Source of the DNA: Chitinophagaceae bacterium
GTDB lineage: Bacteria; Bacteroidota; Bacteroidia; Chitinophagales; Chitinophagaceae
DNA: 64,000 bases
Direction of reading: 5' to 3'
Assembly (NCBI GenBank): GCA_016720585.1
Contig: JADKKH010000001.1
Span: 124,001-188,000, forward strand
Under the pieces are notes generated by a model that was not told the DNA's origin, did not search any database, and saw only the letters and a program-made list of their open reading frames with translations. How positions within the stretch are numbered: the stretch's first letter is position 1; every line of letters begins with the position of its first letter. Positions 42,924-51,565 of this stretch are shown here, in pieces. The translations under genes were made by a program, and so were the position numbers.

Positions 42924-43895
42924 CTAATCAAAGCTTTGGTTGGAAGCCGCTGCTTTTTTCAAAAGCATATCAAACTGCTCAGGCGTCAGATCATTAAAAA
43001 AGAAATAAATGGGGTTTATTTTTTCTCCGTTTTTATGTACTTCATAATGGCAGTGCGGCCCGGTTGATTTACCGGTACTACCCACCCATCCGATTACTTC
43101 ACCACGTTTTACGGTGATCCCGCTTCTCACTTTTACACGAACCATGTGTCCGAACAATGTTTCGTAGCCATAACCATGATTGATGATTACATGATTACCA
43201 TATCCGTTGCCAGTGCTTCCTGCGGTGGTTACAGTGCCATCGGCTGTAGCATAGATAGGAGTGCCCTGAGGTGCAGAAAAATCAAGACCGGCGTGAAATT
43301 TAGTGGTTTTATAAACCGGGTCAATACGGTAGCCAAAACCCGAAGCAACCCGGTTAAGATCCTTATTGCTTACCGGTTGAATAGCCGGGGTATGCGAAAG
43401 AAGTTTTTCTTTGTTTTTTACTAATTCTTCTACTTCATCATACGATTTTTTTTGTGAGACCAACCGGCTGCTCAGGTTATCTAAAGTCTTTACAATTGAA
43501 GCTACCAACTGGTTGTCCTGTAATTTTGATACAGAGGCGATCTCCAGTTTATTTTCCAGTTCTTTTGCACGGGCACTGTCAGGAATAGGATTGGCTTCAA
43601 AAATGGCCCGGTACACATTATTATCTCTTTTCTCCAGTTCCTGCATCTGCTGCTGGATAGATTGTATCCGGTCTTTCAACTGCCGGTAATTATCCCGCAG
43701 GTCTTCATTTTGTTGCTGCAGAATTTTTTCTTTGGGAGAACCAATAAACTGGAAAGCGACATATGAGATCAGCCCGGCAGTAACCAGGGCCGCTGCCACA
43801 AAGCCAAAAATGCGCAGCAGTTTAACCCGGAAGGGCGTTTCCAGCTTCTCATAACGAAGCGTGTTGGTATTATAGTAATATTTGATTTTCTTCAT
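42924..43895 (-). CDS. M23 family metallopeptidase with coiled coil
   Basis: 323 residues. A membrane anchor (IFGFVAAALVTAGLISYVAFQF, about 28-50) is followed by a coiled coil (about 55-170, Gln/Glu/Lys-rich) and a lysostaphin-type domain with HAGLDFSAPQGT and HCHYEVHKNG. This is the MepM/NlpD-like layout for cutting or activating cutting of peptidoglycan. It is divergent from alaS, with a 208-bp gap. Confidence 0.92.
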   Translation of the reverse strand: MKKIKYYYNTNTLRYEKLETPFRVKLLRIFGFVAAALVTAGLISYVAFQFIGSPKEKILQQQNEDLRDNYRQLKDRIQSIQQQMQELEKRDNNVYRAIFEANPIPDSARAKELENKLEIASVSKLQDNQLVASIVKTLDNLSSRLVSQKKSYDEVEELVKNKEKLLSHTPAIQPVSNKDLNRVASGFGYRIDPVYKTTKFHAGLDFSAPQGTPIYATADGTVTTAGSTGNGYGNHVIINHGYGYETLFGHMVRVKVRSGITVKRGEVIGWVGSTGKSTGPHCHYEVHKNGEKINPIYFFFNDLTPEQFDMLLKKAAASNQSFD

Positions 43896-43950
43896 GAAGA
43901 CGGCCTTAAACCTTTTTCAGGGAAACAAATGCCACCTGAATATTTTACCT

Positions 43951-43976
43951 TTGCCTGCCTTCGCAAGGCTCCGGCA
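43951..43976. repeat. Small GC-rich hairpin upstream of alaS
   Basis: The region has GCCTT-CGC-AAGGC symmetry followed by CCGGCAG, in the gap between the M23 gene and alaS. It looks like a relative of the palindromes in birA and rsfS, but degenerate. Confidence 0.4.
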
Positions 43977-44103
43977 GACAAGCCCGGCACTATTTGCGGG
44001 GCTGACAAATATAACCCGATAAACCACAAAAATCAACCCGGAAAAAGTGTAAACAGGATCACCCGGGCTAAAATGATGGTTCCGACAGGCCAAAAATTAT
44101 ATT

Positions 44104-46770
44104 ATGACATCAAGCGAAATCCGGCAGGCTTTTTTGGATTTTTTTCATGCTAAAGGGCATACCATCGTTCCTTCGGCACCCATTGTCGTTAAAGATGACC
44201 CAACCCTGATGTTTACCAATGCGGGGATGAACCAGTTCAAAGATTATTTTCTCGGGAATAAATTGCCACCTTTTGGTAGGGTGGCTGACACACAAAAATG
44301 TTTACGGGTAAGTGGTAAACATAACGACCTCGAAGAAGTGGGCGTGGATACCTATCATCACACGATGTTTGAAATGCTGGGCAACTGGAGTTTTGGGGAT
44401 TATTTTAAAAAAGAAGCCATCAGTTGGAGTTGGGAATTGCTGACAGAAATTTATAAAATACCACGGGATAGGCTGTATGCAACCGTTTTTGAAGGAGATA
44501 AAAAAGAAAATATTCCTGCTTCTACGATTGCTCTTACAAAATGGAAGGAATATTTGCCCGATGATCATATAGTATTTGGCAATAAAAAGGATAATTTCTG
44601 GGAAATGGGTGATACCGGCCCCTGCGGTCCCTGCAGTGAGATACATGTAGACTGCCGTCCGGATGATGAAAGAAAAATAATTCCCGGACAAAGCCTGATC
44701 AATAAAGATCATCCACAGGTGATTGAGATCTGGAATAATGTATTCATTCAATTTAACCGGTTAAAAGACGGTACCCTGGAACCATTACCCGCCACTCATG
44801 TGGATACTGGTATGGGATTGGAGAGACTGGTTCGGGTAATACAGGGAAAGCAAAGTAATTATGATACCGACCTTTTTACCGGTACCATTGCGGCGACAGA
44901 AAGAATAACAAAAAAGAAATACAACCCAGACCTTTTGGAATCTGAGAACTCCCAAAAGAGTGACAGGGCGGCTGTCGCTTTCCGGGTCATTGCAGATCAT
45001 ATCCGTGCTATCAGTTTTACCATTGCTGATGGACAGTTACCATCAAATACAGGTGCCGGGTATGTTATTCGCCGGATACTTCGCCGTGCCGTTCGTTATT
45101 ATTATTCTTACCTGGATTATAAAAAACCGTTGCTGACTCAATTAGTCCCGGTACTGGCTAAGCAATTTGAGCAGGTGTTTCCGGAATTACTGCAACAGGA
45201 AGATTTCGTTTGTAAAGTGATAAAAGAAGAAGAAGAGGCTTTCTTACGAACCTTAGACAAAGGGATTACAAAATTTAATGAACGGGTTCAATTGAACAAA
45301 GATCAGATGCTTCCTGGTGATAAGACCCAAAAGAGTATCGATGGCGTAACCGCATTTATTCTTTATGATACTTATGGTTTCCCGATAGATTTAACCCAAT
45401 TATTGGCAAAAGAGATTGGTTGGGAAGTTGATATGGAAAGATTCCAGACGGAATTAGGAAAACAAAAAGACCGCAGCCGTGCTGCAGGTACAGTGGATGC
45501 AGAAGATTGGATTATTTTGAAAGAGGGGTCCAACCAATTTGTTGGTTATGATTCGCTGGAAGCCAGAGCTTCCATTCTGAAATACAGAAAAGTAAAAGCA
45601 AAGGGCAAGGAAGCGTATCAAATCGTATTAGATACTACACCATTTTATGCAGAAAGCGGGGGACAGGTTGGAGATACGGGATGGCTGGAAATAGGTGGTT
45701 CCACCATTGAAGTAATTGATACCAAAAAGGATAATGACTTGATCATTCATTTTACTGAATCGATCCCGGTGGATCTATCCGGGACCGTAACGGCAAAAGT
45801 TGATGCAGCTAAAAGAAAAAACACGGAACTGCACCATTCTGCCACCCACCTGCTTCATGCTGCATTACGAAAAATAGTGGGTAACCACGTTGCCCAAAAA
45901 GGATCGCTGGTAAATAAGGAACATCTGCGCTTCGACTTTTCTCATTTTGCGAAAGTAACCGCTGAAGAAATAGCACAAGTGGAGGCCCTGGTCAATGAAA
46001 AAATAAGAGAGAATATTCCGGTTGTCATTAAAGAAATGAAAAAAAACGAAGCGCTGAAACTTGGCGCCATGGCTTTATTCGGAGAGAAATATGGTGATGC
46101 GGTTCGGGTGGTTATTATGGACAGGGATTATTCGGTCGAACTCTGTGGTGGAACACATGTAGGCGCTACCGGGGAATTAGGTTTGTTTAAATTGACCGGT
46201 GAAACAGCCGTTGCAGCAGGTGTTCGCCGGGTGGAAGCCGTTTGCGGTAAACAGGCAGAAGATTATGTGCTTGAACAAACCGGTTTATTGAACAATCTCA
46301 GAGAAGTGCTGAAGAATCCAAAGGATATTCAAAAAGCCGTGGAAAACCTGCAGGCAGAAAATGCAGAGCTGAAGAAACATGTGGATGTCCTGGAAGCAAG
46401 ACAGCTGGTCATCATACGAAATGAATTGCTGCAAAAAGATGAAATTATCAACGGGATAAATTTTATAGGTGATATTGTTGAAGTAAGTAATGCAGATGCC
46501 CTGAAAAAACTTTGTTTTGATTTAAAGAATCATTTGCGGGACCATGTAGCCGTGCTTTGTGTGAATATAGGGGGCAAACCCTTTGTAGCTGTTGGCATAT
46601 CCGATACCGTGGCGCATGCTAAAAACCTGGATGCAGGAAAAATTATTAAAGATCTGGTGGCGCCTTTAATAAAAGGTGGCGGCGGCGGACAAAAAACACT
46701 GGCTACTGCCGGAGGACAGGATGTTAGCAATCTTATGCAGGTGATTGAAGCCGTTAAGAAATTATTGTAA
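44104..46770 (+). CDS. alaS: Alanyl-tRNA synthetase
   Basis: 888 residues. Class II core motifs (HTIVPSAP, FTNAGMNQFKDYFLG, RDRLYATVF), the editing domain with HHSATHLLHAAL (about 577) and the CGGTHV zinc-like site (about 681), and a C-terminal C-Ala domain with GGGGGQKTLATAGG. It charges tRNA-Ala and removes mischarged Ser. It ends exactly at the stop of the small minus-strand gene (46771). Confidence 0.96.
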   Translation: MTSSEIRQAFLDFFHAKGHTIVPSAPIVVKDDPTLMFTNAGMNQFKDYFLGNKLPPFGRVADTQKCLRVSGKHNDLEEVGVDTYHHTMFEMLGNWSFGDYFKKEAISWSWELLTEIYKIPRDRLYATVFEGDKKENIPASTIALTKWKEYLPDDHIVFGNKKDNFWEMGDTGPCGPCSEIHVDCRPDDERKIIPGQSLINKDHPQVIEIWNNVFIQFNRLKDGTLEPLPATHVDTGMGLERLVRVIQGKQSNYDTDLFTGTIAATERITKKKYNPDLLESENSQKSDRAAVAFRVIADHIRAISFTIADGQLPSNTGAGYVIRRILRRAVRYYYSYLDYKKPLLTQLVPVLAKQFEQVFPELLQQEDFVCKVIKEEEEAFLRTLDKGITKFNERVQLNKDQMLPGDKTQKSIDGVTAFILYDTYGFPIDLTQLLAKEIGWEVDMERFQTELGKQKDRSRAAGTVDAEDWIILKEGSNQFVGYDSLEARASILKYRKVKAKGKEAYQIVLDTTPFYAESGGQVGDTGWLEIGGSTIEVIDTKKDNDLIIHFTESIPVDLSGTVTAKVDAAKRKNTELHHSATHLLHAALRKIVGNHVAQKGSLVNKEHLRFDFSHFAKVTAEEIAQVEALVNEKIRENIPVVIKEMKKNEALKLGAMALFGEKYGDAVRVVIMDRDYSVELCGGTHVGATGELGLFKLTGETAVAAGVRRVEAVCGKQAEDYVLEQTGLLNNLREVLKNPKDIQKAVENLQAENAELKKHVDVLEARQLVIIRNELLQKDEIINGINFIGDIVEVSNADALKKLCFDLKNHLRDHVAVLCVNIGGKPFVAVGISDTVAHAKNLDAGKIIKDLVAPLIKGGGGGQKTLATAGGQDVSNLMQVIEAVKKLL

Positions 46771-46920
46771 TCATTTGGGCCAGATATGATGGAGTTGTTC
46801 ATCCTCCTCCTCATCTTTTTTCGGAGGAGTCATTCTACGGGTTTCTTTCAGCACATTAAGTCCCCAAAATATGACAGCAATGAAGAGGGTAAAACAAATT
46901 CCGGCAATAATATATTCCAT
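46771..46920 (-). CDS. Small single-pass membrane protein, 49 residues
   Basis: The frame runs MEYIIAGICFTLFIAVIFWG, then a basic patch (KETRR), an acidic stretch (KKDEEEDEQ) and ends HHIWPK. One clear membrane helix (residues 3-22) and a charged tail argue for a real protein. It converges with alaS, its stop touching that of alaS. No family is recognised. Confidence 0.55.
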   Translation of the reverse strand: MEYIIAGICFTLFIAVIFWGLNVLKETRRMTPPKKDEEEDEQLHHIWPK

Positions 46921-47020
46921 AGAAAATAATTCTGATGGTTCGACAACTTATATTCAACAGCGTTTAATAATTCCGGTTGTTAATCTCAACGTTTCGTAAA
47001 AGTACCAGAGGTAATTACGT

Positions 47021-47560
47021 ATGAATAGCATCATTGAAACAGACCGTTTATTGCTTCGCTTATTTACGCTGGATGATGCCCCCCTGATCTTTCAATTAAA
47101 CCTAGACCCGGAGGTGACCCGTTTTACGGGAGATCCGATCATAAATATGGAAGAGGCGGAACGGGTACTCCAACAAATAATCATTCCGCAATATGCTTTG
47201 TATAATCATGGTCGTTGGGCGGTTCATGTAAAGCATGATTTGGAATTTATAGGCTGGTGTGGTTTAAAAGCAAAACCGGCCACTGGCCTGGGAGGCAGTG
47301 AAGGAATGGAGATAGACCTTGGTTACCGTCTTTTAAAAAAAGCCTGGGGAAAGGGGTATGCCACCGAAGCTGCCTATGCCTGTATTAAATATGGCTTTGA
47401 AAAGTTAAACCTGCCCCGCATTATCGGCAGGGCAATGCCGCAAAACACAGGTTCGATCCGGGTACTCGAGAAATGTGATATGCATTATCTTGGGGAAGAA
47501 GTAGTGGATGGTCATCCTGCCCGGACCTATGAATCCATCAATCCGTTCATCCATCAATAA
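47021..47560 (+). CDS. GNAT family N-acetyltransferase (RimJ/RimL-like)
   Basis: 179 residues. The GNAT core has LLLRLFTLDDAPLIFQLNLDPEVTRFTGD, cited in part, and the acetyl-CoA loop near LKKAWGKGYATEAA. RimJ/RimL-like enzymes acetylate N-termini or small molecules; the substrate is not shown. No operon partner. Confidence 0.88.
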   Translation: MNSIIETDRLLLRLFTLDDAPLIFQLNLDPEVTRFTGDPIINMEEAERVLQQIIIPQYALYNHGRWAVHVKHDLEFIGWCGLKAKPATGLGGSEGMEIDLGYRLLKKAWGKGYATEAAYACIKYGFEKLNLPRIIGRAMPQNTGSIRVLEKCDMHYLGEEVVDGHPARTYESINPFIHQ

Positions 47561-47600
47561 TACCCCTTAAATATCACCCGGTTTTAACATTTCCGAAACA

Positions 47601-47631
47601 TTTCGTATTTAAAAAAATGTCGTTATATTTG
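47601..47631 (+). promoter_or_regulatory. Candidate promoter (TTTC - TATATTTG) of the PDZ gene
   Basis: A perfect TAnnTTTG at 47624-47631 is preceded by TTTC at 47601-47604, 19 bp away, close to the TTTG -33 element. Directly downstream an inverted repeat (ATCTACG, 8 nt, CGTAGAT at 47632-47653) spans the likely start site. Confidence 0.5.
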
Positions 47632-47653
47632 ATCTACGAAATTCAACGTAGAT
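47632..47653. promoter_or_regulatory. Inverted repeat at the PDZ gene start site
   Basis: ATCTACG (47632-47638) and CGTAGAT (47647-47653) are exact complements around AAATTCAA. Its position next to the -7 box suits an operator for a dimeric regulator or a 5' RNA hairpin. Confidence 0.45.
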
Positions 47654-47673
47654 AATTTATAAAAATAATTTTT

Positions 47674-48711
47674 ATGAAACAATCCCTGGTAAAATTTGCC
47701 GCTTTTATGTTTGCAGTCGCCTTGTTGCTTCCGGCTTCCTTAGTGGCACAAAAAGATGAAAAAGATAAAGATGCAAAGGAGCATAAAGATGTCCGCCAGA
47801 TAATAATTACTGCCAAAGGCGATAAAGATGAGAAAATTGTGGTGGAAGTCGTGGGTGATAAAGTGCTGGTGAATGGCAAACCCCTGGAAGAATACAAAGA
47901 TAAAAATGGTGATATCAATGTTCGGGTCAATAAATTAAAGGACTTGGAATACCTGACTATTCCGAGGGTTCCCAAAAGTTCTGCAGGGAGTTATTTTGAT
48001 AGCTACAATATGTACAGCGAAGCAGCTGATCATGCAATGTTGGGTGTAACCACTGAGAAAGCAGAAACCGGAGTAAAGATCCAGGATATTACCAAAGAAA
48101 GCGGTGCCGAAAAAGCCGGACTGAAAGAAGGAGATGTAATTATAAAGATTGATGATAAAAAGATTGATGACCCCGATGACCTTTCTAAAATTATCCGTGA
48201 ACATAAACCAGGTGATAAGGTAACTGTTACCTACCTGAGAGATAAGAAAGAACAAAAAGCAACAGCAGAGTTAACAAAATGGAAAGGCGTAAGACTTTTT
48301 GATGGCACAACACCCGGTCAGAATTTCAAACTGGATCTTGGTGAAATGGATTTCGGAAAGGAAATTCCCCGCATCATGGCTATACCCAGAACACCCGGTG
48401 CTAACGGTCAGGCCTGGACCTGGTCTGGTGGAAGCCCTAAACTGGGGCTATCTGTTCAGGATACAGATGATGGCAAAGGCGTGAAAGTAATTGAAGTGGA
48501 TGATGAAAGCAATGCTGAAAAAGCCGGGATAAAAGAAGATGATATTATTTCAGAAGTGGATGGTAAAACAGTAAACAGTACCGATGAAATGGTAAAAACC
48601 ATTAAGGAAAGTAAAGAAAAAGTATCCATCATGATCAAATTGCAACGCGGCGGTAAAACTCAGAACCTGGAAGTAAAAATGCCTAAAAAGATAAAAACCG
48701 CTGACCTCTGA
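47674..48711 (+). CDS. Exported protein with two PDZ domains
   Basis: 345 residues. A signal peptide (KFAAFMFAVALLLPASLVAQ) is followed by a lysine/aspartate-rich region and two PDZ modules (about 125-205, with DAEKAGLKEGDVIIKID-like text, and 260-340, with NAEKAGIKEDDIISEVDGK). It is like the C-terminal part of HtrA proteases but with no protease domain, so it probably binds peptides or envelope proteins. A terminator follows. Confidence 0.85.
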   Translation: MKQSLVKFAAFMFAVALLLPASLVAQKDEKDKDAKEHKDVRQIIITAKGDKDEKIVVEVVGDKVLVNGKPLEEYKDKNGDINVRVNKLKDLEYLTIPRVPKSSAGSYFDSYNMYSEAADHAMLGVTTEKAETGVKIQDITKESGAEKAGLKEGDVIIKIDDKKIDDPDDLSKIIREHKPGDKVTVTYLRDKKEQKATAELTKWKGVRLFDGTTPGQNFKLDLGEMDFGKEIPRIMAIPRTPGANGQAWTWSGGSPKLGLSVQDTDDGKGVKVIEVDDESNAEKAGIKEDDIISEVDGKTVNSTDEMVKTIKESKEKVSIMIKLQRGGKTQNLEVKMPKKIKTADL

Positions 48712-48742
48712 TAAAGAAATAACATTTTAATGTGTAGTAAAT

Positions 48743-48770
48743 AACTGCCCTCATTTTCTTGGGGGCAGTT
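48743..48770 (+). terminator. Terminator after the PDZ gene
   Basis: AACTGCCC (48743-48750) pairs with GGGCAGTT (48763-48770) around a 12-nt loop, followed by GCTTTTAG, 31 bp past the stop. Confidence 0.65.
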
Positions 48771-48812
48771 GCTTTTAGTCTGGTTCATAGGTGCAGACAA
48801 CCTCAAATGGGC

Positions 48813-48820
48813 TATTTTTG
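48813..48820 (+). promoter_or_regulatory. Candidate -7 box (TATTTTTG) of gatB
   Basis: A TAnnTTTG match 28 bp before the ATG, followed directly by the CCCGA-TCGGG hairpin (48824-48838). No -33 element was found. Confidence 0.35.
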
Positions 48821-48823
48821 CTT

Positions 48824-48838
48824 CCCGATAAATTCGGG
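48824..48838. repeat. CCCGA...TCGGG palindrome in the gatB leader
   Basis: CCCGA (48824-48828) and TCGGG (48834-48838) enclose TAAAT, close to the start codon. It is one of the TCCCG...CGGGA palindromes scattered in the window. Confidence 0.45.
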
Positions 48839-48848
48839 CTTATAATTA

Positions 48849-50330
48849 ATGACGGATACAAGTGCATATGAAGTAGTGGTGGGTCTTGAAGTTCATGCCC
48901 AATTACTCACAAAAAGCAAATTGTTTTGTGGTGATAGTATTGCTTTTGGTGCGGCTCCCAATACCCATGTTAGCCCTATCACACTGGGCCACCCGGGTAC
49001 TTTGCCGAAGATGAACAAAAAAGCCATTGAATTTGCCATAAAAATGGGATTGGTCTGTCATTGCGAAATAAGTAAGCACAATTATTTTGCCCGTAAAAAT
49101 TATTTCTATCCGGATCTTCCAAAAGGCTACCAGGTATCTCAGCATACCACACCTATTTGTAAAAATGGTTTTGTTAAGATTAATATCCGGGGTGAAGAAA
49201 AATTAATCCGGCTGAACAGGATACACCTCGAAGAAGACGCCGGCAAAAGTTTGCATGATGTTGATGTAGCGAATACCTGCATCGATTACAACCGGGCAGG
49301 CACCCCATTGATTGAAATAGTAAGTGAACCTGATCTCCGCAGCAGTGAAGAAGCGTTTGTTTATTTAACTGAGATCCGAAAACTGGTTCGTTATTTGGAA
49401 ATATGCGATGGTAATATGGAAGAAGGCAGCCTTCGTTGTGATGTTAATATTTCTGTTCGTAAAAAAGGAGAGACACGACTGGGAACCCGGGTGGAAATAA
49501 AAAATCTGAATTCCATCCGGAATGTGAAAAGAGCCATTGAAGCAGAGGCCATACGTTTGACCCAATTGCTGGAAACGGGTGAAAAGATCATCCAGCAGAC
49601 AAGAAGTTTTGATGCAGAAAACGGGACTACCACTGCCATCCGTGATAAAGAAGATGCAGATGATTACCGTTATTTTGCCGAACCTGATCTGACTCCTTTC
49701 CAATTACAAGATGAATTTATTGAAACGATCAGGCAGTCTATGCCGGAATTGGCGGAACAAAGAATTAAAAAGTACATTACCACAGGACAGCTTTCTATGT
49801 ACGATGCCACTGTTTTGACCGAGGAAAAATCCTTTTCAGATTATTTTGAAGAAATAATTACTTCATTTCCTCTGACAATACAATATGGAGAAGAGCAGGG
49901 CGGTAGGTATAAAACTGCAGCCAACTGGATGCTGGGTCCTGTAAAATCCTGGTTGAATGAAAACCAGAAGGATATAAATGAATTTCCACTGCCTCCCGGA
50001 CAAATGGCCGGGCTGATCGCATTGATTGATACAGGAAAAATCAATTTTTCTGTTGCATCAGCAAAAATATTTCCGCAAATGCTAAAGGAACCCGCAAAAA
50101 ATCCTGAAGATATTGTGACAGAACTAAACCTGCTTCAACAATCAGATGTGTCCGCTATTGGACCAATTATTGACAAGGTATTAGAGAAATTAGCAGACAA
50201 GGTCACCGAATATAAAAAAGGAAAAAAAGGTTTGCTGGCTTTGTTTGTAGGCGAAGTGATGAAACAATCAAAAGGTAAGGCCGATCCCAAAATAACGAAT
50301 GAATTATTACTCGAAAAATTAAAATCTTAA
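48849..50330 (+). CDS. gatB: Aspartyl/glutamyl-tRNA amidotransferase subunit B
   Basis: 493 residues. The N-terminal kinase-like core carries GLEVHAQLLTKSKLFCG, GHPGTLPKMN and DYNRAGTPLIEIVSEPD; the C-terminal Yqey-like domain follows. With GatA and GatC it converts Glu-tRNA-Gln (and Asp-tRNA-Asn) to the correct amide. gatA and gatC are not in the window. The next gene starts 10 bp later. Confidence 0.95.
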   Translation: MTDTSAYEVVVGLEVHAQLLTKSKLFCGDSIAFGAAPNTHVSPITLGHPGTLPKMNKKAIEFAIKMGLVCHCEISKHNYFARKNYFYPDLPKGYQVSQHTTPICKNGFVKINIRGEEKLIRLNRIHLEEDAGKSLHDVDVANTCIDYNRAGTPLIEIVSEPDLRSSEEAFVYLTEIRKLVRYLEICDGNMEEGSLRCDVNISVRKKGETRLGTRVEIKNLNSIRNVKRAIEAEAIRLTQLLETGEKIIQQTRSFDAENGTTTAIRDKEDADDYRYFAEPDLTPFQLQDEFIETIRQSMPELAEQRIKKYITTGQLSMYDATVLTEEKSFSDYFEEIITSFPLTIQYGEEQGGRYKTAANWMLGPVKSWLNENQKDINEFPLPPGQMAGLIALIDTGKINFSVASAKIFPQMLKEPAKNPEDIVTELNLLQQSDVSAIGPIIDKVLEKLADKVTEYKKGKKGLLALFVGEVMKQSKGKADPKITNELLLEKLKS

Positions 50331-50340
50331 TAAAAAAAGA

Positions 50341-51495
50341 ATGAAAAAAATAATACTTGTAGTTTCCGTCATCGCCACCCTGGCCTCCTGTAAGAATACA
50401 GACGGGGAGAAAAAATTTGAAGTAAGCGGCGTTATTAAAAATAATACAGCGAAAATTATTTACCTCGAAGAGATCCCGATGACCACCATGCAGCGTATCG
50501 TTGTGGATTCTTTTGTTATAAGTAAAGAGGGGAAATATAAACTGAAAGCCGGAACGGCCGATGCGCGGGTATACAATCTGCGTATGGATCAGAACAATTA
50601 CCCCCTGGCCGCCGTTATCAATGATGCCGAAAAAATTACCCTGGATGCGGTCTTTAATAAAGAGAATAACCAGTTTGCAGAAAGCTACGATGTAAAAGGA
50701 TCTCCGGCGAGCAGCCAGATGAAGGATTTCATGGTGGCTTTTAATACTAAGCTGCAGGATATTTTTTATACAGATAAAAAAACAGATAGTTTACAAAAAG
50801 CAGGCACTACCGATTCTGTAATAGCGGCATTGCAAAACGATATCATTAAAATTGCAGCTGATTTAAAAAGCCTGGTTTTATCCTCCATTGGCCAATCGGG
50901 GAATCCGGCATTAACCATGTTTGAGCTGGGTTATTACCAATCAACTGCTAACAATCCTGGATTTCACCTGGAGCCTATGGAAAAAAGTGAAGTAAGTGAA
51001 ATAGTGGATGCTGCAGTTGCTAAGTTCCCGCAGCACCAGGGCCTTGCAGCTATTCAATCTTCACTGAGTGGGTGGATAGGGAAACAGGCGCCGGAATTCA
51101 GTTTGCCGGATGCTTCCGGAAAACAAATAGCGCTGAGTTCATTTAAAGGAAAATATGTACTGGTTGATTTCTGGGCCAGTTGGTGCGGACCCTGCCGCAA
51201 GGAAAACCCCAATGTGGTGAGGGCCTGGAATAAATTCAAAGATAAAAATTTCGCCATACTGGGTGTTTCCCTGGATAAACCCGGGAAGAAAGAGGACTGG
51301 ATGAAAGCAGTGATGCAGGATCAGCTTACCTGGACCCAGGTCAGTGATCTGTTATATTGGGATAGCAAGATGGTTCCCTTATATAAGATAGATGGGATTC
51401 CTTATAACGTATTGGTGGATCCACAAGGTAAGATCATTGCTGAGGGATTGCATGGTGAAGCATTGGAAAAAAAGCTAGCGGAAATTTTACAATAA
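50341..51495 (+). CDS. TlpA-like thioredoxin with DUF4369 domain
   Basis: 384 residues. A lipoprotein-like start (LVVSVIATLASC then KNTDG) is followed by a beta-rich DUF4369 domain (about 25-220) and a TlpA-type thioredoxin with the FWASWCGPCRKENPN site (CGPC). It probably reduces disulfides of envelope proteins. It follows gatB at 10 bp and ends with a strong terminator; it may act with the neighbouring SusC/D system, but that is only position. Confidence 0.88.
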   Translation: MKKIILVVSVIATLASCKNTDGEKKFEVSGVIKNNTAKIIYLEEIPMTTMQRIVVDSFVISKEGKYKLKAGTADARVYNLRMDQNNYPLAAVINDAEKITLDAVFNKENNQFAESYDVKGSPASSQMKDFMVAFNTKLQDIFYTDKKTDSLQKAGTTDSVIAALQNDIIKIAADLKSLVLSSIGQSGNPALTMFELGYYQSTANNPGFHLEPMEKSEVSEIVDAAVAKFPQHQGLAAIQSSLSGWIGKQAPEFSLPDASGKQIALSSFKGKYVLVDFWASWCGPCRKENPNVVRAWNKFKDKNFAILGVSLDKPGKKEDWMKAVMQDQLTWTQVSDLLYWDSKMVPLYKIDGIPYNVLVDPQGKIIAEGLHGEALEKKLAEILQ

Positions 51496-51511
51496 TTATT
51501 CTGCATATAAA

Positions 51512-51543
51512 AAAAGCCCTTCGTTGTATAACGAAGGGCTTTT
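51512..51543. terminator. Strong bidirectional terminator
   Basis: A 14-bp perfect stem (AAAAGCCCTTCGTT / AACGAAGGGCTTTT) around GTAT lies between the stop codons of the TlpA-like gene and the SusD gene, with A/T runs on both sides. Confidence 0.9.
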
Positions 51544-51565
51544 ATATTTTCACATTTAAATCTTA

